From positions 1 to 64,000 of the forward strand of contig NZ_OGVE01000002.1 in the NCBI RefSeq assembly GCF_900258485.1: 64,000 nt of DNA, in the 5' to 3' direction. Below the pieces are notes generated by a model. The model was not told where the DNA came from and did no database searches. It was given only the letters and a program-made list of their open reading frames with translations. The number at the start of each line of letters is the position of its first letter. The first letter of the stretch is position 1. This document shows positions 34,664 to 42,954 of the stretch, piece by piece. This DNA is from Helcococcus massiliensis (GTDB lineage Bacteria; Bacillota; Clostridia; Tissierellales; Peptoniphilaceae). A program made the position numbers and the translations under genes.

Positions 34664-34987
34664 TTAATCCTTTTGAAGTTTTTTATGTAATGAAATAATT
34701 TCTTCTGCCAGCTCTCTAACAGTCATAGCGTTCATTAAATGATCTTGTGCATGAACCATTAGAAGTGTTACTTCATGTTTTTTATTGTTAATTTCATCTT
34801 GTATCATTTGCGTTTGAACTTTATGTGCTTCTAAAAAACAATCGTTCGCCTTTTTTAAATATTCTTCAGCAATGTCAAATTCATTTGTTTTAGCTTTTTT
34901 TATAGCTTCCATAGAATATGTTCTTGCTTCCCCTGATTGGGCTATTATTGTCATTATTATATCTTCATAAGTAAATGAATCTTTCAT
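34664..34987 (-). CDS. PTS lactose/cellobiose-family IIA
   Basis: A 107-residue helical trimer-forming IIA. The phosphorylated His is in LMVHAQDHLMNA. Length and helical pattern (SGEARTYSMEAIKKAK) match IIA-Cel. It receives phosphate from HPr and passes it to the IIB cysteines encoded 2 bp downstream. It is the first gene of the PTS-mupG operon, following a terminator and a palindrome. Confidence 0.93.
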   Translation of the reverse strand: MKDSFTYEDIIMTIIAQSGEARTYSMEAIKKAKTNEFDIAEEYLKKANDCFLEAHKVQTQMIQDEINNKKHEVTLLMVHAQDHLMNAMTVRELAEEIISLHKKLQKD

Positions 34988-35010
34988 ACTCCCTCCCTCT
35001 AAATAATCAT

Positions 35011-35032
35011 CATTTAATTATATTATTAAATG
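35011..35032. promoter_or_regulatory. Palindrome upstream of the PTS-mupG operon
   Basis: CATTTAAT (35011-35018) and ATTAAATG (35025-35032) form a perfect 8-bp inverted repeat with a 6-bp centre, 24 bp before the IIA start. It could be an operator for the PRD regulator encoded upstream. Being very AT-rich, it could also be fortuitous. Confidence 0.4.
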
Positions 35033-35084
35033 AAATCCTAAATTTGTTAATGTAATCTTTTTCATTTTCTATGAAAAAAAATAT

Positions 35085-35113
35085 TATAAAAAAAGAGCTT
35101 GTATTAAGCTCTT
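35085..35113 (-). terminator. Terminator between the PRD regulator and IIA
   Basis: AAGAGCTT (35093-35100) pairs with AAGCTCTT (35106-35113). On the minus strand it is followed by a long T run and overlaps the regulator's stop codon. Confidence 0.8.
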
Positions 35114-37007
35114 AAAAATTCAATAATTTATATATTTGTTTTTTATCACTACTTTCCAATATTAGATTTAAATAATTATCATCATCTAGTATTTTAAGCA
35201 GTTTTACATATAAGTCTTCTAAATTTCTAGATTCATTTTTTCCTATGGATAATAAGATAATAATTCTTACATCATTCTTACCCCAATTGATACCATTTTT
35301 AGGAATTCCTAAACTAATAAATGTTTTCTCAGTAATAGGTTTTATAGGATGTGGTATTGCCACCATCTTACCATAATCAGTGTCAGATATTTTTTCTCTT
35401 TCTAATATTGATTCATATAGCATATTCTTTTCGCATTCGTCAATATTTAATTCAAAACATAAGTATTTTATTAACTCTTCTTTATTTTTAAAATCAATAT
35501 TTAGATGTATATCATCAAGATTTAAATATACACTTTTTTCTTCATTATCAAATTTTTCCAAGTATTTGTTTAATTCAGTAAAGCTATTTTCATCAAATAT
35601 ATCTGAAATAACAATATGAGGCTTAGATGTTTTATTGTTAAAGGCTATAGTTGATATAATCAAATCATAGTCATTAGCATTATATTCACTTAAATTATAA
35701 TATTGGGTTGTGCCTATTATAGATATTTTGTTACTAAATCTGTTTTTTATTTTATAGGTTAATAACTGAGAACTTGCTAATCCAGTAGTGCAAATAATAA
35801 GTACTCTAAGCTTTGGGTTCTTTAAATTTAATCTTTCTATTGCAGCCCCAAAGTGAATAGTAAGATAGCCAATTTCGTCTTCATTTAATTTAATATTAAA
35901 TGAATCCTCTATTTCTTTGCAAGAATTCAAACATGCACTAAAAATATTTGAATAATTATTTTTTATAGAATTTAAAAGAGGATTTCTTATTTTCATATTA
36001 TTTTTCATCCTATAAATAGCTGGATATAAATGTGTTAAAATCCCGCAGAAAAGTTCTGTATCACCTGATAAATTAATGTCTAGAGCTTTCTCAATATTAA
36101 TAATTAAATTAGTTACTAATTCATTCATTTTAACTTCATTAATAATATTTTCTTCAACATCACTATATATTAATCTTGTTCCCATTAAATGCATAGTTAT
36201 ATAATATAATTCCTCTTCTGGAAATTTTATATTAAATTCATTTTCTAAATCATAAATAATTGATTTTGTTATAATATGCTCTTTATTGTTAGAAAATCCC
36301 TTTGAAATAATTTGATTAATGTGTATACCTTTCTCTATTCTCTTCATAGATATTGCCAGATGCATAGTTAAATTATATAGGTCTAGATCTGATAGTTGAG
36401 TATCTGTATTAGAAATATTTTGTACTACAATATTATGAATAGTATTTATTTCAACTTTATCAAAATTAAATAATTCTTCTCTAAAACGCATCATCTTGTA
36501 TGCATTAGTGGTATTATATATCAAGTCAGATATAGATTTTCTTATATCAAATTCTTTACCCACTATTTTCATTCCGTGATTAGGTTTATAATCAAAATTT
36601 AAGTTATAATTACTTAAATCATTTTTAACTTCAATAAGATCGTTTTGAATTGTAGACTTACTTACAAATAACTCATCTATAATATCATCTAGTTTAATAT
36701 AGTTATCCGCAAATAAATATTTTAATTTCAAATAAACTATTCTATCTTTTGGCTCATTAAAATTATATTTTTTAGGATAGATTAAATCCTTTTTTAGTTT
36801 CGTTACAAAAAAATTATTAGAAGTTAAAAATATACATTTTCTATCTTTTATGATAATTTCAGAATCATATTTTTTTAAAAATTCATTTAATGATTTTATA
36901 TCATTTCTTATTGTCCTGTCAGATACTCCAAAGATATCAGCTAATTCTACTAATTTATATTCTTTATTTATCAATTCTTTTAATATGTTTTTTTGTCTAT
37001 CATTCAT
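35112..37007 (-). CDS. PRD-containing transcription activator (LicR/MtlR type)
   Basis: A 631-residue sugar-responsive regulator. The domains, in order, are an N-terminal HTH (about 1-60, FGVSDRTIRNDI) and a second HTH/Mga-like region (FVSKSTIQNDL). Two PRDs follow, with conserved His in NLTMHLA and YITMHL and later GYLTIHFGAA. A IIB-like domain has Cys in LIICTTGLASSQL, and a C-terminal IIA-Fru-like domain has AIPHP. PTS phosphorylation of these sites sets its activity. It is encoded just ahead of the PTS-mupG operon, its probable target. Confidence 0.9.
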   Translation of the reverse strand: MNDRQKNILKELINKEYKLVELADIFGVSDRTIRNDIKSLNEFLKKYDSEIIIKDRKCIFLTSNNFFVTKLKKDLIYPKKYNFNEPKDRIVYLKLKYLFADNYIKLDDIIDELFVSKSTIQNDLIEVKNDLSNYNLNFDYKPNHGMKIVGKEFDIRKSISDLIYNTTNAYKMMRFREELFNFDKVEINTIHNIVVQNISNTDTQLSDLDLYNLTMHLAISMKRIEKGIHINQIISKGFSNNKEHIITKSIIYDLENEFNIKFPEEELYYITMHLMGTRLIYSDVEENIINEVKMNELVTNLIINIEKALDINLSGDTELFCGILTHLYPAIYRMKNNMKIRNPLLNSIKNNYSNIFSACLNSCKEIEDSFNIKLNEDEIGYLTIHFGAAIERLNLKNPKLRVLIICTTGLASSQLLTYKIKNRFSNKISIIGTTQYYNLSEYNANDYDLIISTIAFNNKTSKPHIVISDIFDENSFTELNKYLEKFDNEEKSVYLNLDDIHLNIDFKNKEELIKYLCFELNIDECEKNMLYESILEREKISDTDYGKMVAIPHPIKPITEKTFISLGIPKNGINWGKNDVRIIILLSIGKNESRNLEDLYVKLLKILDDDNYLNLILESSDKKQIYKLLNF

Positions 37008-37033
37008 AATTCACCTATTACATATTCAAAAAA

Positions 37034-37897
37034 TTATTTTTTATATTCCCTCTCCGCTAACAATAAAGCTCCCATTATACCTGCATTATCTTCCAGTTCT
37101 GGCCTTACTATGTATTTATCTATGTCAGGGTAAGTAACATAATTATTTATCATTTTTTCAAAATTATATTTAATGCTTTCAAATAATTGATTTTGCTTCA
37201 TTACCCCTCCACCCAATATAATTATCTCTGGCCTTAAAATCAAAGTATAATTAACTAAAGCTTGAGCAAGGTAACTTCCTAAGATATTCCATATTTCATG
37301 GTCTTTTTCTATATCCTTTCCTGAAAGTCCATATCTAGCTTGTAAACTAGGGCCAGATACTAAACCTTCCAAACATGAACCATGATAAGGGCAAACTCCT
37401 TCAAAATCATCAACTGGATCTTTTTTAATAAGTATATGACCCATTTCCGGATGTCCAAATCCTTCGACAAACTCACCATTCACTATGGCGCCTCCACCTA
37501 CTCCAGTACCAACAGTTAAATACAGGCATGATGATAGCCCCATACCACTTCCTAGTATATTTTCTCCTAGGCAAGCAGCATTGACATCTGTGGTAAAAGC
37601 AATAGGGATTTGATATCTGTCTTTCATGCTTCCAAGGAAGTTAAAGTTTCTCCATCCTTTTTTAGGTGTACTAGTTATATATCCATAAGTTTTTGAAGAC
37701 TTAACAACATCTATTGGACCAAATGATCCTATTCCGATTGATCTTAAGTTTTTATAGGAATCAAAAAAATTGAAAACATCTCTCATAGTAGATTCAGAAT
37801 CCCTAGTTGCTATAACCTTTTTATCTAATATATTTAATTTTTCGTCAGCTACGGCTAAGACAAATTTAGTTCCACCAGCTTCTATCGCACCATACAT
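37034..37897 (-). CDS. ROK-family sugar kinase
   Basis: A 287-residue kinase from the ATG at 37897 (AAGGAG upstream; the longer frame reaching 37966 has no site). AIEAGGTKFVLAV is the ATP-binding phosphate motif, and GHPEMGHI plus VCPYHGSCLEGLVSGP give the ROK zinc/substrate signature of the fructokinase branch. Its position with a PTS and MupG makes phosphorylation of released GlcNAc an attractive role. Fructose or mannose remain possible. It is likely co-transcribed with the PRD regulator (26-bp gap). Confidence 0.85.
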   Translation of the reverse strand: MYGAIEAGGTKFVLAVADEKLNILDKKVIATRDSESTMRDVFNFFDSYKNLRSIGIGSFGPIDVVKSSKTYGYITSTPKKGWRNFNFLGSMKDRYQIPIAFTTDVNAACLGENILGSGMGLSSCLYLTVGTGVGGGAIVNGEFVEGFGHPEMGHILIKKDPVDDFEGVCPYHGSCLEGLVSGPSLQARYGLSGKDIEKDHEIWNILGSYLAQALVNYTLILRPEIIILGGGVMKQNQLFESIKYNFEKMINNYVTYPDIDKYIVRPELEDNAGIMGALLLAEREYKK

Positions 37898-38134
37898 AAA
37901 AAGCTCCTTTCTCATGCTTATTATAACATTATGATCAAACCATATCACAATAAATTTTTCTTCCAAATTAATAAAAATTGGACTTAAAACTAACTTTTGG
38001 GGATTCTTGTCATTAAAGAGTCTTTTTTGTTTATGATATAATTTATGTAAGATATAAATAGGTATACTAGTAGCTATGGTTTTTATATTTTATTCACTTA
38101 TACCATCAAAAATAAGTAATAAAGGAGGGAATTA

Positions 38135-38890
38135 ATGAAGAAAAATGAGACTATTGAAAGAATGCTTGATCATAGATCAATTAGACAATGGAAGGACGAG
38201 CCTTTATCTGTTGAAATAATAGAAACTCTTAAGAAAGTAGCTATTAGAACATCTACATCAGAGGGTATGCAATATGCTTCAATTATTAGAGTTAAAAATC
38301 CTGCAAAGAGAGAAAGATTAGTCGAAGTATCTACTCAGAAGTACTTGGCTACCGCTCCAGAACTTTGGATATTTGTAGCTGATAACTATAGAAATGATAG
38401 AATTTATCGAGAAAATCTAGATGAAGATAATTTTTCTAATGATGCTGATAAATTCTTCCAAGCATTTACAGACGCTGCTATCATGGCACAAAATGTAATG
38501 AACGCAGCTGAATCAATGGGTTTAGGTGCAGTATACTTTGGTTCTATATTAAATAATCCTCAAAAGACTGTAGAAATATTAGAGCTCCCTGAAAATACCT
38601 TCCCCGTTGTGGGTATGGGTATTGGTTATCCTGATCAAGAACCAGAATTAAAACCAAGAATGAAAGCTGATTTTAGAATATTTGAAGATAGATATGAAAA
38701 AATGGATGACTATCATAAGCTTTTAAAAGATTATGATAAAGAAATGTCTAAATACTATGATTTAAGGGTTAAAAAGAAACCTCTTGATGAATTTACTAAA
38801 CAGGTAGAGGATAAATATAAAGTTCAAAGAATTGATAGATCTAAGATAATTAGAGTTATTAGAGATCAAGGATATAATTTAGATATTTAA
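38135..38890 (+). CDS. FMN-dependent nitroreductase family oxidoreductase (NfsA/NfrA-like)
   Basis: A 251-residue flavoprotein. RSIRQW at residues 14-19 binds FMN phosphate, and GLGAVYFGSILNNP and the C-terminal extension are typical of the NfsA/FRP subgroup. These enzymes use NADPH to reduce flavins, quinones or nitroaromatics, such as nitrofurans. It is a lone gene with AGGAGGG before the ATG and a strong terminator, unrelated to its neighbours. Confidence 0.87.
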   Translation: MKKNETIERMLDHRSIRQWKDEPLSVEIIETLKKVAIRTSTSEGMQYASIIRVKNPAKRERLVEVSTQKYLATAPELWIFVADNYRNDRIYRENLDEDNFSNDADKFFQAFTDAAIMAQNVMNAAESMGLGAVYFGSILNNPQKTVEILELPENTFPVVGMGIGYPDQEPELKPRMKADFRIFEDRYEKMDDYHKLLKDYDKEMSKYYDLRVKKKPLDEFTKQVEDKYKVQRIDRSKIIRVIRDQGYNLDI

Positions 38891-38916
38891 TTATTATATA
38901 ATTTAGATTGAATGAG

Positions 38917-38948
38917 CTGTCCCAAAAAAGGGACAGTTCAATTTTTTT
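38917..38948 (+). terminator. Intrinsic terminator of the nitroreductase gene
   Basis: CTGTCCC (38917-38923), an A6 loop, GGGACAG (38930-38936) and then a T7 run. Confidence 0.92.
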
Positions 38949-38995
38949 AACTTTCTTATCTTTTTTATGTTTGGACTTATACAACAGCCCCTTCT

Positions 38996-39682
38996 TTATG
39001 AAACTTCTGTAGTTTCTACAGTTAAAACCTCATCTATAGAAGATAACAATGTCACTATATCAGAAAACTGCATATGTCTTTTTAGTTTTAGCCTATATAT
39101 TTGTGTCTTTACTAATTCATCCTTAAGCACTTCAGTCTTCATACTTAATATTTCAAAGTTTTCATCAACACTTCCTACTAATTGTTTAATTTTGTCTTCT
39201 ACTTCTTTTTCTTGGAAAAATTTTACCAGTACTTGCTGTGGACCATGTACAACAAATATTCTTTTGAATCCAACTAAAACAGCTAGTATCAACAAAGATC
39301 CTATTATTGATATTTCATAGAATCCCATGCCTAAAGCCAAACCTATACCTGAAACCCCCCAAATGGAAGCAGCAGTGGTAAGTCCTACTATACTTCTTTT
39401 AGTTGTCAATATTGTACCTGCCCCTAAGAAACCTATACCACTGACAACTTGAGCTATTAGTCTTACAGCATCTACTCTAATATTTGATTCTGGACTAGCA
39501 GCTACGAAACTCATTACATCTATCTGTATCAAAGCAATTATAGTAGCCCCCATACTAACAAGTATATGGGTTTTTAATCCTGCACTACTATTATTTTTTT
39601 CTCTTTCAAGGCCTATCAATCCAGAAAATAAGATACTTAATAATAGTCTTATAAAAATTTCACTTACTGTTAATTTATACAT
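38996..39682 (-). CDS. MgtC/SapB-family membrane protein
   Basis: A 228-residue protein. Four or five N-terminal helices carry the family motifs GLIGLEREKN, GIGFLGAGTI and GLTTAASIW. A cytosolic ACT-like C-terminal domain follows (about 145-228). MgtC proteins modulate membrane ATPase or transport under low Mg2+, but most members in Firmicutes are uncharacterised. The start codon has its AAGGAG unusually far away (about 18 nt), so translation may be weak or the start uncertain. Confidence 0.85.
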   Translation of the reverse strand: MYKLTVSEIFIRLLLSILFSGLIGLEREKNNSSAGLKTHILVSMGATIIALIQIDVMSFVAASPESNIRVDAVRLIAQVVSGIGFLGAGTILTTKRSIVGLTTAASIWGVSGIGLALGMGFYEISIIGSLLILAVLVGFKRIFVVHGPQQVLVKFFQEKEVEDKIKQLVGSVDENFEILSMKTEVLKDELVKTQIYRLKLKRHMQFSDIVTLLSSIDEVLTVETTEVS

Positions 39683-39716
39683 ATTATTTTTTTAAATAAT
39701 CTCCTTAAATATTATT

Positions 39717-39744
39717 AAGCTGACCTCTATATAGAGGCCAGCTT
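39717..39744 (-). terminator. Hairpin after the PHP gene
   Basis: AAGCTGACCTC (39717-39727) pairs with GAGGCCAGCTT (39734-39744) with one wobble. The T run is short, so it may be a weak terminator or a 5'-UTR hairpin for the MgtC gene. Confidence 0.6.
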
Positions 39745-39750
39745 CTAATT

Positions 39751-40590
39751 TTATAATAATTCTCTTATCCAATCAAAGCATTCAAATTCAAATAAATTTT
39801 TATTAATATGAACTCCAAGTGGTACAAGTCTTTTATCACTATGAAAATCACTTCCCCCACTTCCTAAAAGTTTGTTTTCAACACAATACTTAGCAAGCTT
39901 TACACTATTAATCATAGCACAACTAGGGTGAAAACATTCGATACCATCTATACCTAAGTCGACTATAGTTTCAAATAAATCATCAAAACTATCAAAACCA
40001 TATTCATATGGATGGGCTAAGAATGCTACACCTCCTGCCTTGTGTATCAAATCTATAACTTCTTTAATTGATGGATAAGTTCTTCCTTCATCTAAAAACC
40101 ATGGACTTTCTGGATTACTTAAGCCTCTTCTAAAAAACTCTTTGTAAGTCTTAAACTCAAAATCATCATATTTTTCAAAAAGATGATAATAAATAGTCTT
40201 TTTAGACAGGCCTTTTTCTACTTTCTCCATTTCTAAGTTTTGATCTACTTGGTAACCATTTTCTTTAGATATTTCCTTTAAATCATTAAATAATAGGTTT
40301 TCAATTCTAGCTAAATTGTCAGCAGAATAAAAATCTCTATACCACTCATTTATAACTTTATCATCTACCTTATATCCTAAAATCTCTATGATTACTCCAT
40401 CATATGAAGTCGCGATTTCAGTTCCCTTTATATAATTAAGATCAAAGTTATCATATTTTTCATATGCTAAAGAATGATTGTGGTCAGTGATTGAAAATAA
40501 AGTAATTCCTTCTTTTTTTAGCCTTTCAACTAATTCATCAGGATTATATATGCCATCACTAAATTTTGTATGCATGTGTAAATCAAACAT
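39751..40590 (-). CDS. PHP-domain phosphoesterase in the MurNAc operon
   Basis: A 279-residue metal-dependent phosphatase of the PHP fold. HMHTKFSDG, TDHNHS, the later LAHPYEYGFD and GSDFHSD supply the metal ligands. The ATG at 40590 follows AAGAAGGA; an upstream TTG at 40614 would overlap murP. It lies 10 bp after murP and ends the operon. Characterised relatives remove phosphate from nucleotides (YciV/RnaAM) or histidinol-P. Its placement suggests a sugar-phosphate or 3',5'-bisphosphate substrate, but none is established. Confidence 0.82.
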   Translation of the reverse strand: MFDLHMHTKFSDGIYNPDELVERLKKEGITLFSITDHNHSLAYEKYDNFDLNYIKGTEIATSYDGVIIEILGYKVDDKVINEWYRDFYSADNLARIENLLFNDLKEISKENGYQVDQNLEMEKVEKGLSKKTIYYHLFEKYDDFEFKTYKEFFRRGLSNPESPWFLDEGRTYPSIKEVIDLIHKAGGVAFLAHPYEYGFDSFDDLFETIVDLGIDGIECFHPSCAMINSVKLAKYCVENKLLGSGGSDFHSDKRLVPLGVHINKNLFEFECFDWIRELL

Positions 40591-40600
40591 TTTGTCCTTC

Positions 40601-42031
40601 TTAGTAGTTTTCAATTAATTCATCTGGTATAAATATATAAGTAATTATTGCAGCTGCTATATAAGAAATTACCAAACCAATTAAATAATGTAATACTAAC
40701 TCTGGTAATATATGAGTTGCAGCTAAAACACCTGATGGGCTGAATGCTGTAGAACCAACTCCCTTAAACATTACATAGGCACCACCAAAGCCTGCACCTA
40801 AACCAGCTGTGATAAATGGTTTACCTAATGGAAGAGTAACACCGTAAATCAATGGTTCACCAATACCTAAGATAGCTGCTGGTAAACCACCAGTAATTAC
40901 TGATTGTAATTTTTGTTTTTTCAATCTTTTTGCTTTTACATATAAGGCTAATGAAGCACCAACTTGTCCTGCACCTGCCATAGCAACAGCTGGGAATAAT
41001 TTTGTGTATCCAACTGAATCGATTTGTAAGGTATATATAGGTGTAAGCCCTCTGTGTAGTCCAAATAGTACTAATGGCAAGAATGTAGCTGCCAATACAT
41101 AACCTGTTAATGTTAAAACTAAGGTGTTTTCTGAGTTTACAAAGAATCCTATTAAGTTACCAATTTGTACTGATATGAAACCAGTTACTGGCATTATTAA
41201 AAATATAAATAATGGAATTGTTATAAACATTGTCACAATTGGTGTAAATGATGTGTCTAATACTGCAGGCATCTTTTCGTGTACTTTTATTTCAATCTTT
41301 GATAAGATCCATACTCCTACAATAACACCTATAACACCACCAGCTCCTGCAGATAAAATAGAATCATTTGGTACATCTGCATTGAACCAACCAATTAATT
41401 CAGAAATATTATTAATTCTTTTATCTAAAGCAGCAGCACCTACCATACCACCAAGCATTGGGTTTACACCAAATTCTTTAGCAGAATTTACACCTGTAAA
41501 TATTACTAGATATGATAAGAATCCTGCACCAATTAATTCTACAACACCTTGTGTAACAAGCATTGCTGTTGTTTCAGGTAAAGTACCATTGGCAATTAAA
41601 ATTTTCAATACCCTACCTAAACCATTAGCAACACCAGATGCTATAAAGGCTGGAATCATAGGGATAAATATGTTAGATATTGTTTTTAGAGCATCTGTAA
41701 ATTTATTATTTTTCCTTTGCCCCTTAATATCTTCCTTATTACGTTTCCAATCAACATCAGATTCGTCAGTATTTACTTCTTTAATATTTTCTTTTCTAAA
41801 TTCATTGATAACATCTCTAACTTTTCCAGGTCCTAAAACTATTTGTACATAAGTTTCACCTTCTCCTACAAGACCTAAAACACCTTCAGTGTTTTTTAAG
41901 GCTTCGTAGTTTGCTAGACTTGTATCTTTTATATTTACACGTAATCTAGTCATGCAGTTTTCTGCATCTATGATATTTTCTCTTCCTCCCAGATGAGTTA
42001 ATATATCATTTGATAATTGTTTGATACTCAT
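40601..42031 (-). CDS. murP: PTS N-acetylmuramic acid-type permease IIBC
   Basis: A 476-residue glucose-superfamily PTS permease. The N-terminal IIB domain has phospho-Cys in AENCMTRLRV, a linker of about 30 charged residues follows, and a ten-helix IIC contains GIGEPLIYGVTLP. No IIA is fused, as in MurP, so a general IIA-Glc must serve it. It is followed 12 bp after murQ, which supports MurNAc (or a MurNAc disaccharide) as substrate. AAGGAG precedes the ATG. Confidence 0.88.
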   Translation of the reverse strand: MSIKQLSNDILTHLGGRENIIDAENCMTRLRVNIKDTSLANYEALKNTEGVLGLVGEGETYVQIVLGPGKVRDVINEFRKENIKEVNTDESDVDWKRNKEDIKGQRKNNKFTDALKTISNIFIPMIPAFIASGVANGLGRVLKILIANGTLPETTAMLVTQGVVELIGAGFLSYLVIFTGVNSAKEFGVNPMLGGMVGAAALDKRINNISELIGWFNADVPNDSILSAGAGGVIGVIVGVWILSKIEIKVHEKMPAVLDTSFTPIVTMFITIPLFIFLIMPVTGFISVQIGNLIGFFVNSENTLVLTLTGYVLAATFLPLVLFGLHRGLTPIYTLQIDSVGYTKLFPAVAMAGAGQVGASLALYVKAKRLKKQKLQSVITGGLPAAILGIGEPLIYGVTLPLGKPFITAGLGAGFGGAYVMFKGVGSTAFSPSGVLAATHILPELVLHYLIGLVISYIAAAIITYIFIPDELIENY

Positions 42032-42043
42032 AAATTGCTCCTT

Positions 42044-42937
42044 TTACTTATGAATAACTTCATCAATAATTCCATTATTATTGTCTAATTTATTTACAGC
42101 TGTTTCATAGTCAACTCCTAGAAGGATCATAACTATACCAGCTTTTACATGACCATTTGAAGCTTCTAATACCTTTATTGCTGTTTCTTCATCACATGAG
42201 GTAATATCTCTTAATATATTTATACCTCTTTGGTAAAGCTTTTTATTGCTTAGCTTCAAATCTACCATATAATTTTGATATACCTTACCTATTTCTTTCA
42301 TTGAAATTGTAGATATCATATTTAATACAAGTTTGGTAGCTGTACCAGCTTTAAGTCTGGTTGATCCAGTTAACACCTCAGGTCCTGGAACTACTTCAAT
42401 TGTAATATCAGCATGGTTTTTTATTTCACTATTTTTTGTAGCAACAACAGCAAAAGCATGCGCACCAAGTGATTTAGCATATTCTATCGCACCTATTACA
42501 TAAGGAGTCCTTCCACTTGCTGCAATACCTATTAATACATCACCTTTAGTGAAATTTATTTTTTCCAAATCTTTTTCAGCCTCTGAAAAGGAATCTTCAG
42601 CCCCCTCTTTAGCTTTTACAAATGCGTTTTCTCCACCTGCAATTAATCCTACTACTGTATCATAGTCAACACCAAAGGTTGGCGGACATTCAACAGCATC
42701 TAAAACTCCTAGTCTACCACTAGTACCGGCACCTATATATATAATTCTATTTTTGTTTTTAAGAGCCTGGGATGTATATTCAATTACCTTACTTATTTTA
42801 TCAATTTCAGGTTCTATACACTGAACCGCTTTGATATCTTCCTTGTTCATTAAACTTACGCTATCTTTAATGGACATGGAACTAAAATCTCGAGACTCTA
42901 CATTGTTTCTTTCAGTATCGATCTTTTTTAAATCCAT
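42044..42937 (-). CDS. murQ: N-acetylmuramic acid 6-phosphate etherase
   Basis: A 297-residue SIS-fold lyase converting MurNAc-6-P to GlcNAc-6-P and D-lactate. It starts LKKIDTERNNVESRDFSSM; the family signature TERRN is present as TERNN. The SIS region includes IYIGAGTSGRLGVLDAVECPPTFG, and GSTRLKAGTATKLVLN lies near the active site. Length is standard. It lies between the secreted hydrolase gene (17 bp) and murP (12 bp). Confidence 0.94.
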   Translation of the reverse strand: MDLKKIDTERNNVESRDFSSMSIKDSVSLMNKEDIKAVQCIEPEIDKISKVIEYTSQALKNKNRIIYIGAGTSGRLGVLDAVECPPTFGVDYDTVVGLIAGGENAFVKAKEGAEDSFSEAEKDLEKINFTKGDVLIGIAASGRTPYVIGAIEYAKSLGAHAFAVVATKNSEIKNHADITIEVVPGPEVLTGSTRLKAGTATKLVLNMISTISMKEIGKVYQNYMVDLKLSNKKLYQRGINILRDITSCDEETAIKVLEASNGHVKAGIVMILLGVDYETAVNKLDNNNGIIDEVIHK

Positions 42938-42954
42938 AAATCCTCCCTTCTACT

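Noticed and set aside
41124-41852. 242-codon frame antisense to murP
   Set aside because: It lies wholly inside a clear murP, has no ribosome-binding site and reads as a shadow of the membrane protein's codons.
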